Assembly: GCF_001705665.1 (NCBI RefSeq)
Contig: NZ_MDHA01000032.1
Location: 124,001-188,000, forward strand
Length of the DNA stretch: 64,000 nucleotides
From: Thioclava sp. SK-1
GTDB taxonomy: Bacteria; Pseudomonadota; Alphaproteobacteria; Rhodobacterales; Rhodobacteraceae
Reading direction: 5' to 3'
The first letter of the stretch is position 1, and the number at the start of each line of letters is the position of its first letter. This document shows positions 42,420-50,531 of the stretch, one piece after another. The translations under genes were made by a program, and so were the position numbers. The notes under the pieces were generated by a model that saw only the letters and a program-made list of their open reading frames with translations, was not told the origin of the DNA and searched no databases.

Positions 42420-42959
42420 ATGACCCTGTTGATCCTTGGCGTCCTAATTTGGGCGGCGGCACATTTGTTTAAACGGCTCGCGCCGCATGCGCGTGCGAAA
42501 ATGGGGGCGCAGGGGCGGGCGATGGTATCGGGGCTTTTGTTCCTGTCCATCGCATTAATGATCATCGGCTATCGCGGTGCAGATGGCACGGTGTTTTGGG
42601 GCCGTTCGCCGGCGATGGTTGGTATCAATAACCTGCTGATGCTGCTGTCGGTCTATCTGTTTGCGGCATCGGGCATGAAGACCAAGCTTGCACAGAAATT
42701 CCGCCACCCGATGCTGTTGGGTGTGATCCTATGGGCTTGCGCGCATCTGCTGGTGAATGGTGATACGCCCAGCTTCGTACTGTTCGGCGGGGTTGGCATC
42801 TGGGCGATTGTCGAGATTGTCTTGATCAACCGTTCTGTCTGGGTGCCACCCATTGGCAAAGGTCCGAAAATGGAGATCTTTGCGATCCTTGGCACAGTGA
42901 TTGTTTACGGTGCCATCGTCGGGGTGCATTACGCGCTTGGCTATCCGACGTTTGGATGA
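42420..42959 (+). CDS. NnrU-family membrane protein
   Basis: 179 residues with about five hydrophobic segments. Family signature features: AAAHLFKRLAPHAR at the N-terminus and WACAHLLVNGD in the middle. NnrU is named from denitrification loci, where its role is unclear. Here it is inside a carbon-metabolism operon, without any nitric oxide genes. Starts 19 bases after mcl2. Integral inner membrane. Confidence 0.85.
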   Translation: MTLLILGVLIWAAAHLFKRLAPHARAKMGAQGRAMVSGLLFLSIALMIIGYRGADGTVFWGRSPAMVGINNLLMLLSVYLFAASGMKTKLAQKFRHPMLLGVILWACAHLLVNGDTPSFVLFGGVGIWAIVEIVLINRSVWVPPIGKGPKMEIFAILGTVIVYGAIVGVHYALGYPTFG

Positions 42960-42989
42960 TGCCCCTGTCCGCGTAAAAGGAGTACAGAC

Positions 42990-43193
42990 ATGCAAGCTTA
43001 TCGTTTCTTGACCGAAGATGACACCAGCGCCTTTTGCCATAAGGTCACAGAAGCGCTGTCCAAAGGCTGGGAGCTGTATGGCCCGCCGCAATACGCGTTT
43101 GATACGGACAAAGGTGTGATGCGCTGCGGTCAGGCCGTGATCAAGCAGGCGGAGGGGTCTTATGCCCCCGATATCAAGCTGGGGCAACTTTAA
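42990..43193 (+). CDS. DUF1737 protein
   Basis: 67 residues, recognised from YRFLTEDDTSAFCHKVTEAL and GWELYGPPQYAFD. Small soluble domain of unknown role, sometimes attached to other proteins. AAGGAG lies upstream of the ATG. Sits between the NnrU-type gene and mch, same strand, small gaps, so it is probably co-transcribed. Confidence 0.85.
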   Translation: MQAYRFLTEDDTSAFCHKVTEALSKGWELYGPPQYAFDTDKGVMRCGQAVIKQAEGSYAPDIKLGQL

Positions 43194-43229
43194 GCGCCCA
43201 TCGTTCAAAAGCTGAAAAAGGAGCGCCGC

Positions 43230-44264
43230 ATGGCCAAAACCAATCCAGGCCGATTTTTCGAAGATTACAAGATCGGTGATGTGATCCGCCATGCGGTGCC
43301 GCGCACCGTGGCGGAAGGGGAGCGCGCGTTGTACCACGCGCTTTATCCGGCACGCGGGGCGCTATATTCCTCGGATGAATTCGCGGCGCGCTGTGGGCTG
43401 GAAGGGGCGCCAATTGACGATTTGGCCGCGTTTCATGTGGTGTTTGGCAAAACTGTGCCTGATGTCTCATTAAACGCGGTTGCGAATTTGGGCTATGCCG
43501 AAGGGCGTTGGCTAAAGCCTGTCTATCCCGGCGACACGCTGCGCGCAGAGTCCGAGGTGATCGGCGTCAAGCAAAACTCCAACGGAAAATCCGGCGTTGT
43601 CTATGTGCGTACGCGCGGGTTCAATCAGATCGATGAACCGGTCTTGGACTATGTGCGGTGGGTAATGGTACGCAAAGGCAACCTGGATGCGCCCGCGCCT
43701 GAAACACATATCCCAGAACTGTCACAGACGGTTGCGCCACAGGATCTGGTCATTCCAGAGGGGCTCGATTTTACAGACTATGATTTCGACCTTGCCGGAG
43801 AGCCGCATCGCTGGTCCGATTATGAGATTGGCGAAAAAATCGACCATGTCGACGGTGTGACCATCGAAGAGGCTGAGCATATGCTGGCCACGCGTCTATG
43901 GCAGAACACGGCCAAAGTGCATTTTGATGCGACCTTCCGCCCCGACGGTCAGCGCCTGATCTATGGTGGCCATATCATTTCGATGGCACGTGCGCTGTCG
44001 TTTAATGGCCTAGCCAATGCACAGATGATTGTCGCGTTGAATGGCGGGGCGCATGCCAATCCCTGTTTCGCTGGCGATACAGTCAAGGCATGGTCCGAGG
44101 TTCTGGACCGGGCTGAAACCGGTGCGCCTGGCGTCGGGGCCATTCGTTTGCGTCTGGTTGCTGTGAAACAAGGTGCTGCGGAATTCGCACTGAAGGGCGA
44201 GGATGGCAAATACCTGCCAGAGGTGCTGTTGGATCTGGATTACTGGGCGTTGATTCCTTTGTGA
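43230..44264 (+). CDS. mch: mesaconyl-CoA hydratase (beta-methylmalyl-CoA dehydratase), MaoC family
   Basis: 344 residues, length of Mch of the ethylmalonyl-CoA pathway (acetyl-CoA assimilation). Two hotdog halves: N-terminal FFEDYKIGDVIRH, FHVVFGKTVPDVS; C-terminal FDATFRPDGQRLIYGGHIIS, where MaoC-type Asp and His lie. Converts mesaconyl-CoA to beta-methylmalyl-CoA. AAAGGAG precedes the ATG. The pathway partner mcl-type gene is 0.8 kb upstream, strengthening the call. Confidence 0.85.
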   Translation: MAKTNPGRFFEDYKIGDVIRHAVPRTVAEGERALYHALYPARGALYSSDEFAARCGLEGAPIDDLAAFHVVFGKTVPDVSLNAVANLGYAEGRWLKPVYPGDTLRAESEVIGVKQNSNGKSGVVYVRTRGFNQIDEPVLDYVRWVMVRKGNLDAPAPETHIPELSQTVAPQDLVIPEGLDFTDYDFDLAGEPHRWSDYEIGEKIDHVDGVTIEEAEHMLATRLWQNTAKVHFDATFRPDGQRLIYGGHIISMARALSFNGLANAQMIVALNGGAHANPCFAGDTVKAWSEVLDRAETGAPGVGAIRLRLVAVKQGAAEFALKGEDGKYLPEVLLDLDYWALIPL

Positions 44265-44350
44265 TCCCCAAGACGCATAGAAAATTTACTTTTTAGCGGC
44301 AAACATCCCGGCGCAAAGATGCCCAGTTTTGGCTTGGCGCCGGGGGAATG

Positions 44351-44364
44351 TGTTACCGCTCACA
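44351..44364. promoter_or_regulatory. candidate LacI-family operator upstream of sdhC
   Basis: TGTTACCGCTCACA, one base from a perfect TGTTAnCGnTAACA-type palindrome with the central CG common to LacI-family sites. In Rhodobacter the LacI-type regulator CceR controls central carbon genes through a site of this kind, as I recall it; not provable here. Confidence 0.4.
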
Positions 44365-44387
44365 TTTATTCCTGACGTTTTTGCTTT

Positions 44388-44417
44388 TGTGATCACGGCG
44401 TTATTTTTGTGATCACA
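44388..44417. promoter_or_regulatory. predicted GntR operator pair upstream of sdhC
   Basis: TGTGATCACG (44388-44397, one mismatch) and TGTGATCACA (44408-44417, perfect); centres 20 bp apart. The second copy ends 3 bases before the possible -35 hexamer. Confidence 0.7.
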
Positions 44418-44420
44418 ACA

Positions 44421-44448
44421 TTGTAAAAAAGCGAAAATTGGGTATGAA
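44421..44448 (+). promoter_or_regulatory. possible sdh promoter
   Basis: TTGTAA (44421-44426), 16 bases, TATGAA (44443-44448). It is immediately downstream of the operator pair. Reasonable but unproven. Confidence 0.35.
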
Positions 44449-44584
44449 AAAGCGACTTTAACGCCGACAGAGGCCGTGACTTCCCTGACGGATGGGACTA
44501 AAGCATAAGAGCACTTCGGCCAGCCCCATACGCGCCCGCACCCACGCCGGACGCCCGAGGGGCCCAGCGACAGAGGGACCCAAA

Positions 44585-44974
44585 ATGGCAGAAACGAAAC
44601 GGGTTGAACGGCCCCTTTCCCCTTTCATGATCGGACAATATTATCGCCCGCAGATGACCTCGATGTCGTCGATCCTGACACGGATCACTGGCAACGCGCT
44701 CGCGGTCAGTGCGATTTTGGCGGTATGGTGGCTTTTGGCTGCGGCATCCGATGAAGATTATTTCAACTCGATCAATTGGCTGATGACCTCGTTCATTGGC
44801 GATCTGATCTTTACCCTCTCGGCGTTAGGGCTTTGGTATCATTACCTTGCCGGTTTGCGTCACCTGTATTTTGATGCGGGCAAGGGGCTTGAGATCGAAA
44901 CAGCTGAAAAGCTGGGCTGGGCCTGCATGATCGGTTCGGTCGTGTTGACGCTTTTGACCATCATTATTGTCTGA
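44585..44974 (+). CDS. sdhC: succinate dehydrogenase cytochrome b556 subunit
   Basis: 129 residues, three hydrophobic segments. Membrane anchor that binds haem b and ubiquinone. RPLSPFMIGQYYRPQMTSM and HYLAGLRHLYFD (with the haem-ligand His region) are the family marks. Start 44585 has GAGGG upstream; the longer frame from 44492 is not supported. First gene of the sdh operon. Confidence 0.95.
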   Translation: MAETKRVERPLSPFMIGQYYRPQMTSMSSILTRITGNALAVSAILAVWWLLAAASDEDYFNSINWLMTSFIGDLIFTLSALGLWYHYLAGLRHLYFDAGKGLEIETAEKLGWACMIGSVVLTLLTIIIV

Positions 44975-44986
44975 GGAGGCTAACCC

Positions 44987-45379
44987 ATGCGGTATATGAC
45001 TGATCGTCAACGCGCTGTTGGCAAAGGCGCCTCGGGCACCGGGACCGAACATCATTGGTTCATGACGATATCGGGCGTTGGCCTTGCCTTCTTGGTGCCG
45101 TGCTTCGTCTATATCTTTGGCAGTGCCCTTGGCCGTCCGCAAGCTGAGGTGATCGAGCGGCTGTCCCATCCTTTCGCGGCGATCGTGATCGCGCTGACCT
45201 TCTTGGTTGGGATGCGCCACTTCGCCAAAGGTGCGCAAAGCATGATCGAAGATTATGCTGCAGGCACCACGCGTAAGATCCTTGTGATCTTTGTTTATTC
45301 GCTTTCCTACGTCCTGTCCGCGGCCACGCTGTTCGCATTGGGCAAGATGGTGCTCATGGGCCTGATGGCTTCGGCATAA
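44987..45379 (+). CDS. sdhD: succinate dehydrogenase hydrophobic anchor subunit
   Basis: 130 residues, three hydrophobic segments. With SdhC it anchors the catalytic subunits and forms the quinone site. GTEHHWFMTISGVGL at the N-terminus and HFAKGAQSMIEDY with the likely haem-facing His. GGAGG lies 7 bases before the ATG. Confidence 0.92.
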   Translation: MRYMTDRQRAVGKGASGTGTEHHWFMTISGVGLAFLVPCFVYIFGSALGRPQAEVIERLSHPFAAIVIALTFLVGMRHFAKGAQSMIEDYAAGTTRKILVIFVYSLSYVLSAATLFALGKMVLMGLMASA

Positions 45380-45399
45380 GACAAAACGGGACAAGATAA

Positions 45400-47205
45400 A
45401 TGGCTGCATACGAATACGAGACGCATAATTATGACGTCGTGGTGGTCGGTGCCGGTGGCGCCGGTCTGCGCGCGACCTTGGGGATGGCTGAACAGGGCCT
45501 GCGCACCGCTTGCGTGACCAAGGTTTTCCCGACCCGCTCCCACACGGTTGCGGCACAGGGCGGCATTGCCGCGTCGCTGTCGAATATGGGTCCAGACAAT
45601 TGGCAGTGGCATATGTATGACACGGTCAAAGGCTCTGACTGGTTGGGTGACACCGATGCGATGGAATACCTTGCACGGGAAGCACCCAAAGCGGTGTATG
45701 AGCTGGAGCATTACGGTGTGCCATTCTCGCGCACCGAAGAGGGCAAAATCTATCAGCGTCCCTTCGGCGGTCATACCACAGAATTTGGCGAAGGCCCTGC
45801 TGTGCAGCGGACCTGTGCGGCTGCAGACCGGACTGGCCACGCGATCTTGCATACGCTTTATGGTCAGTCGCTGAAAAACAACGCCGAGTTCTACATTGAG
45901 TATTTCGCGATTGATCTGATCATGTCCGAAGATGGGCAGTGTCAGGGTGTGGTCTGCTGGAAGCTTGATGACGGCACGATGCATGTGTTCAACGCCAAGA
46001 TGGTTGTGCTGGCGACGGGCGGGTATGGCCGTGCGTTCTTCTCAGCGACATCGGCGCATACCTGCACCGGCGATGGCGGCGGTATGGTGGCCCGTGCGGG
46101 TCTGGCACTACAGGATATGGAATTTGTTCAGTTCCACCCGACCGGCATCTATGGGTCTGGCTGCTTGATCACCGAAGGTGCACGCGGCGAAGGCGGATAT
46201 CTGACCAACTCCGAGGGTGAGCGTTTCATGGAACGCTACGCGCCGCAGTATAAAGACCTTGCGCCACGCGATTATGTATCGCGTTCCATGACTATGGAAA
46301 TCCGTGAAGGGCGCGGTGTGGGCGAGCATAAAGACCACATCTTCTTGAACCTGTCGCACCTGCCTGCCGAAGCTTTGGCAGAGCGTTTGCCCGGGATCTC
46401 GGAATCGGCAAAAATCTTCGCCGGTGTAGATGTAACCAAAGAGCCGATCCCGGTTCTGCCCACCGTGCATTACAATATGGGCGGCATTCCAACCAACTAT
46501 TGGGGTGAGGTGCTTAACCCGACTGCCGAAAACCCGACCGCAGTTGTTCCCGGCCTGATGGCTGTGGGCGAGGCGGGATGTGCATCGGTTCACGGGGCAA
46601 ACCGCCTTGGGTCCAATTCGTTGATTGACCTTGTGGTGTTTGGTCGGGCGGCGGCAATTCAGGCAGGCAAGGTCGTGGATCCTGAATCGGCCAATCCGGT
46701 GCTGAACCAGGCGTCGATCGACAAAGCCTTTGATCGTTTCGATGCGATCCGTAATGCCAATGGCGGCACCCCAACTGCCGAGCTGCGCCTTGAAATGCAG
46801 CGCACGATGCAGGCGGATGCGGCTGTATTCCGGACCGACAAAACCCTTAAAGAGGGTGTCGAGAAGATGGACGCAGTTGCGAATAAAATGTCGGACATCC
46901 ATGTTACCGACCGCACGTTGGTCTGGAATTCGGATCTGATGGAAACGCTGGAACTGACGAACCTGATGCCCAACGCCTTGGCAACGATCCACGGAGCAGA
47001 GGCGCGCAAGGAATCGCGCGGCGCTCATGCGCATGAGGATTATCCGACGCGTGACGACGAAAACTGGCGCATCCATACCATTTCGCGTGTTGACGGGGCA
47101 AATGTCGATCTTACCTATCGTCCGATCATTCATGACCCGCTCACCACCGAAGAGGAAGGTGGCATCAGCTTGAAACGTATCGCCCCTAAAGCGCGGACGT
47201 TCTAA
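45400..47205 (+). CDS. sdhA: succinate dehydrogenase flavoprotein subunit
   Basis: 601 residues. Oxidises succinate to fumarate. FAD site [13 protein letters not shown], covalent FAD histidine H48 in [11 protein letters not shown], and substrate residues in HPTGIYGSG and the RDYVSR region. All parts complete. Two small hairpins (47242-47283) follow the stop, before an unusual gene that separates it from sdhB. Confidence 0.98.
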   Translation: MAAYEYETHNYDVVVVGAGGAGLRATLGMAEQGLRTACVTKVFPTRSHTVAAQGGIAASLSNMGPDNWQWHMYDTVKGSDWLGDTDAMEYLAREAPKAVYELEHYGVPFSRTEEGKIYQRPFGGHTTEFGEGPAVQRTCAAADRTGHAILHTLYGQSLKNNAEFYIEYFAIDLIMSEDGQCQGVVCWKLDDGTMHVFNAKMVVLATGGYGRAFFSATSAHTCTGDGGGMVARAGLALQDMEFVQFHPTGIYGSGCLITEGARGEGGYLTNSEGERFMERYAPQYKDLAPRDYVSRSMTMEIREGRGVGEHKDHIFLNLSHLPAEALAERLPGISESAKIFAGVDVTKEPIPVLPTVHYNMGGIPTNYWGEVLNPTAENPTAVVPGLMAVGEAGCASVHGANRLGSNSLIDLVVFGRAAAIQAGKVVDPESANPVLNQASIDKAFDRFDAIRNANGGTPTAELRLEMQRTMQADAAVFRTDKTLKEGVEKMDAVANKMSDIHVTDRTLVWNSDLMETLELTNLMPNALATIHGAEARKESRGAHAHEDYPTRDDENWRIHTISRVDGANVDLTYRPIIHDPLTTEEEGGISLKRIAPKARTF

Positions 47206-47241
47206 TGATCTGCGCCGTCCCTACCATGACCTGTGGTTTGT

Positions 47242-47283
47242 CTGCATCCCTGATCGGGGATGCAGTTCCCGTGGGCCTACGGG
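47242..47283 (+). repeat. two intercistronic hairpins downstream of sdhA
   Basis: CTGCATCCC (47242-47250) pairs with GGGATGCAG (47257-47265), loop TGATCG; then CCCGT (47268-47272) with ACGGG (47279-47283). No T-run. They lie 36 bases after the sdhA stop and may protect or process the message, or lower expression of the following gene. Confidence 0.6.
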
Positions 47284-47332
47284 GGCGGCGTCTTTGCCCG
47301 CTTCGTTTTCTTATCGCCTGCGGGGGGATATG

Positions 47333-48544
47333 ATGACGCAACGGATGGGCCTACCGACGATCAATCTGCTGTTGCCCTGCTCAAAGCCAGAGCGGGATAA
47401 GATTTGGGGTGACCACTATTTCGGACAGTCCCTGGCGCGTGCGCTGCGTCAACTTGGTGCGACCGTTCGGGTGAAATATCGCCAAAAATCGGTTGCTTTG
47501 CCGCATCTGGGGCAGGGAATTGATCTGGTGATACGCGGGAAACGCGGACATCGCAGTCTGTGGCGGCCGCACTATCTTTGGATTATTTCAAATTACGAAC
47601 ATGTTAGCGACGCCGAATTGCGTCGGGCTAAACATGTCTTTACCGCTTCGGAACCGCATGCACAGGATCTGCGCGCGCGCGGTTTATCAGCGTCTTTCTT
47701 GCCACAATGCACGGACCGGGATGTCTTCAGCCCCGAACATGCGCGTGACGATCTTGCGCAACAGGTGCTGTTTGTAGGCAATCGCCGTGGCGGCTTTGCG
47801 CGGGATGCAGCTGTGGCCACTGCGGCCTCTGGCGTACCGATGGCAATCTGGGGCACTGGTTGGGACGCAGATCTGTCGCATGGTGCGCATGTGGGCAATC
47901 ATATCCCTAATGATCAGCTGGGCGCCTATTACGCATCGGCTGCGGTGGTTTTGAACGATCATCAGTCGCAGATGGAGCGGGGGTGCTTTGCCTCGAACCG
48001 AGTTTACGATGTTCTGGCATCTGGCGCGCGGCTTGTGACCGATTGCATGGCGGGTATTCCAGCCGATCTGCGCGATGTTGTGTTCAGCTATGACGGGGTG
48101 CAGCAGGCCCCTGATGCGGTGCAACACGCCTTGGCAGCGCCGAAACCGGACTGCGACGTGGCCGCATATGTGCGCGAGCACCACAGTTTCCACAATCGCG
48201 CCGGGCAAATTTTGCAAAAATTGCAAGCGGACCGGCCTCAATCTTCGCCGGCACGTTCTGGCGTGTTGATGTCTGGCCTTGCGGCGCTGTCCTTATCCGC
48301 CTGTGGTCCGGTCACTGTCGCACAGGCCGAACGTATTTGCGCCCAGCGCATGGTCAATACCTCGCCCATTCGTGGCGAAGCCCTGATGGGGATCAATCAG
48401 GATGGAAAAGTGATCCACGACATTGATATGAATGTCAGTCTTTCGACGCGGATGGGTTACGACTCAAATGCGCTTTACACCCGCTGTGTTTACGACCGGT
48501 CTGGCGAATTTCCGACACAGCCGCTTTATTCTCGCCAAAACTGA
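47333..48544 (+). CDS. glycosyltransferase with a fused lipoprotein-like C-terminal domain, between sdhA and sdhB
   Basis: 403 residues from ATG 47333 (GGGGGG 5 bases upstream; ATG 47330 is 2 bases away). Residues 1-300 form a GT-B glycosyltransferase group 1-like domain: IWGDHYFGQSLARALRQLG, YLWIISNYEHV and NHIPNDQLGAYYASAAVVLND then RVYDVLASGARLVTD. About residue 305 the sequence changes to a lipoprotein-style segment MSGLAALSLSACG (Cys at about 324) and an 80-residue domain with two Cys. No stop lies between the two parts. Either a real fusion, or two genes joined by loss of a stop. Function in the sdh operon unknown. Confidence 0.7.
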   Translation: MTQRMGLPTINLLLPCSKPERDKIWGDHYFGQSLARALRQLGATVRVKYRQKSVALPHLGQGIDLVIRGKRGHRSLWRPHYLWIISNYEHVSDAELRRAKHVFTASEPHAQDLRARGLSASFLPQCTDRDVFSPEHARDDLAQQVLFVGNRRGGFARDAAVATAASGVPMAIWGTGWDADLSHGAHVGNHIPNDQLGAYYASAAVVLNDHQSQMERGCFASNRVYDVLASGARLVTDCMAGIPADLRDVVFSYDGVQQAPDAVQHALAAPKPDCDVAAYVREHHSFHNRAGQILQKLQADRPQSSPARSGVLMSGLAALSLSACGPVTVAQAERICAQRMVNTSPIRGEALMGINQDGKVIHDIDMNVSLSTRMGYDSNALYTRCVYDRSGEFPTQPLYSRQN

Positions 48545-48556
48545 AAGGTTTAGCCC

Positions 48557-49339
48557 ATGGTTCAGTTCTCGCTTCCGAAGAATTCCAAAATCCGCGTCGG
48601 GAAGACTTGGCCAAAGCCAGAGGGTGCCAAGAACACCCGTAAATTCCAGATCTATCGCTGGAGCCCAGAAGACGGTGAAAACCCTCGGGTGGATACCTAT
48701 TTCCTTGATATGGACAAATGCGGTCCGATGGTTCTGGACGCGCTGATCAAGATCAAGAACGAGGTTGACGCGACACTGACGTTCCGCCGGTCGTGCCGCG
48801 AGGGCATTTGCGGGTCTTGTGCGATGAATATCGACGGGATCAACACGCTTGCCTGTATCTATGGTCTGGATGAGATCAAGGGCGATACGGTCAAGATCAA
48901 TCCATTGCCGCATATGCCGGTGGTGAAAGATCTGATCCCCGATCTGACACATTTCTATGCGCAGCACGCGTCGATTATGCCGTGGTTGGAAACCAAGACC
49001 AACCGTCCCGAAAAGGAATGGCGTCAGTCAATCGAGGATCGCAAGAAGCTGGACGGCCTGTATGAATGTGTAATGTGTGCGTCCTGCTCGACCTCGTGCC
49101 CAAGCTACTGGTGGAATTCGGACCGCTATCTTGGTCCGGCGGCGTTGTTGCATGCCTATCGCTGGATCATTGACAGCCGTGATGAGGCCACGGGTGAGCG
49201 TTTGGATCAGTTGGAAGACCCTTTCAAACTGTATCGCTGCCACACGATCATGAACTGCACCAAGACCTGCCCGAAGGGTTTGAATCCGGCGAAATCCATC
49301 GCAGCGATCAAAAAGATGATGGTCAACCGCGTGGTGTGA
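48557..49339 (+). CDS. sdhB: succinate dehydrogenase iron-sulfur subunit
   Basis: 260 residues. Carries the three Fe-S clusters between flavin and quinone: [2Fe-2S] in [16 protein letters not shown], [4Fe-4S] in [11 protein letters not shown] and [3Fe-4S] in [14 protein letters not shown]. Shine-Dalgarno AAAGG 8 bases upstream. Ends the operon at the terminator 49381-49416. Confidence 0.98.
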   Translation: MVQFSLPKNSKIRVGKTWPKPEGAKNTRKFQIYRWSPEDGENPRVDTYFLDMDKCGPMVLDALIKIKNEVDATLTFRRSCREGICGSCAMNIDGINTLACIYGLDEIKGDTVKINPLPHMPVVKDLIPDLTHFYAQHASIMPWLETKTNRPEKEWRQSIEDRKKLDGLYECVMCASCSTSCPSYWWNSDRYLGPAALLHAYRWIIDSRDEATGERLDQLEDPFKLYRCHTIMNCTKTCPKGLNPAKSIAAIKKMMVNRVV

Positions 49340-49380
49340 TTTCCGGCGCGCATTATTGGCGCGCGGGGAAAAGAGTTTTT

Positions 49381-49416
49381 ACGACAGCCGCCGGTGTTCC
49401 GGCGGCTGTCGTTTTA
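49381..49416 (+). terminator. terminator of the sdh operon
   Basis: ACGACAGCCGCCGG (49381-49394) pairs with CCGGCGGCTGTCGT (49399-49412), a 14-bp perfect stem with loop TGTT, then TTT and ATAT. Confidence 0.95.
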
Positions 49417-49560
49417 TATGAAGCGGCGCTGGCTGGTCGTCAGGGTTTGGCGCAAGGTTGCACAGGACGCATGTCGGTTTTGCGTCAGCGTGGCTCCCGC
49501 CATCGTTAATGAAGCGTTATATGCGCTGAAGGGAGGGGTTTGAGATCTATGGAGAGTGCC

Positions 49561-49728
49561 ATGAACCAGATTGTCCAATTCCCCAGCCCAGCGACGCGCA
49601 TAGAGACGCAAGAAGACGCCCTGACCTATTACACCCCAGCGCCGGCAGTCGAAACCGCGCAGCCTGCACCGCAGCTGACAGCATCCGCAGACGCGCTGGA
49701 ACGTCTTTACGGATATTATAACGATTGA
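49561..49728 (+). CDS. short conserved-looking protein of unknown function
   Basis: 55 residues beginning MNQIVQFPSPATRIE, ending ALERLYGYYND. GGAG 6 bases before ATG 49561 supports translation; two in-frame ATGs upstream (49540, 49549) lack one. Middle part is Pro/Ala/Gln-rich without a hydrophobic segment; the C-terminus could form a short amphipathic helix. Single gene after the sdh terminator. No family recognised. Confidence 0.55.
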   Translation: MNQIVQFPSPATRIETQEDALTYYTPAPAVETAQPAPQLTASADALERLYGYYND

Positions 49729-49908
49729 GCGGTGATGCGCTGTTCTAAGGGTGCGCTGCGAGGCTGTTACGTAAGATAACGCCTGCGGCGTTCTTTTGGA
49801 TATTTTTGGCAAGATGAAATGCCAGAGCGCTGGCGCTGGTGTGATATCGCCCTAGATTTCCAAACAGAGGCATTATGGAGTGGTCCATATGCCGTTTGGG
49901 AGGGTGAC

Positions 49909-50454
49909 ATGAGCGTATGTTCTTCACGAGAGGTTTTGGAATTTTGGTGCACAGATCGCGCCCGAGCATTGTGGTTTTCCAAAGACCCGGAGTTCGATGC
50001 AGACATTCGCGACAAATTCTTCGCGACATATACGGCAGCGGTTGATGGGCATTTGGAGGATTGGATGGAGGCGTCGTCCTCTGCCTTGGCGCTGTGTATC
50101 ACGCTGGACCAATTCCCACGTAATATGTTCCGTGGGGTAGCGCGTTCTTGGGCGAATGATCCTTTGGCGTTATCGCATGCACGGCGTGCGGTTGATCTGG
50201 GCTATGATCATCGGGTTGATCGTGATCTTGCGCCGTTTTTCTACCTTCCCTACATGCATGCAGAGGACCGGACCGTTCAGGCACAATCAGTTGAATTGTA
50301 CCGTGCCTTAGGGGATGCGCAAAGTTTGCGCTTTGCTTTAGCGCATCAAGACATCATTGAGCGCTTTGGACGTTTTCCGCATCGCAATGCGGTGATTGGC
50401 CGATCCAGTACGGCCGAGGAGATCGAATTTTTGAAGACCTATTCCGGATTTTGA
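49909..50454 (+). CDS. DUF924 family protein
   Basis: 181 residues, start 49909 preceded by GGGAGGGTGAC. Family features: EVLEFWCTDRARALWFSKDPEFD at the N-terminus, ITLDQFPRNMFRGVA and FFYLPYMHAED, RFALAHQDIIERFGRFPHRN. All-helical, cytosolic, TPR-like fold; no proven function. Single gene. Confidence 0.88.
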   Translation: MSVCSSREVLEFWCTDRARALWFSKDPEFDADIRDKFFATYTAAVDGHLEDWMEASSSALALCITLDQFPRNMFRGVARSWANDPLALSHARRAVDLGYDHRVDRDLAPFFYLPYMHAEDRTVQAQSVELYRALGDAQSLRFALAHQDIIERFGRFPHRNAVIGRSSTAEEIEFLKTYSGF

Positions 50455-50531
50455 AGCTGATGTAGTGAGCTTGGGGGAGTTCAAACCCCGCGCTGCGCAG
50501 TGTAGGCTATGTCCAAGCCAAAGGAGAACCC

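Larger units (their letters stand above)
44265..44584. other. regulatory region upstream of sdhC (320 bp)
   Basis: No gene. CCCGGCGC (44307-44314) and GCGCCGGG (44337-44344) could form a hairpin ending the mch transcript, without a T-run. Further on come a LacI-like palindrome (44351-44364), two GntR sites (44388-44417) and a possible -35/-10 pair (44421-44448), leaving a 5-prime leader of about 130 bases. Confidence 0.6.

Noticed and set aside
46108-47133. 341-codon open frame opposite sdhA
   Set aside because: Shadow of sdhA; no start signal or family resemblance.
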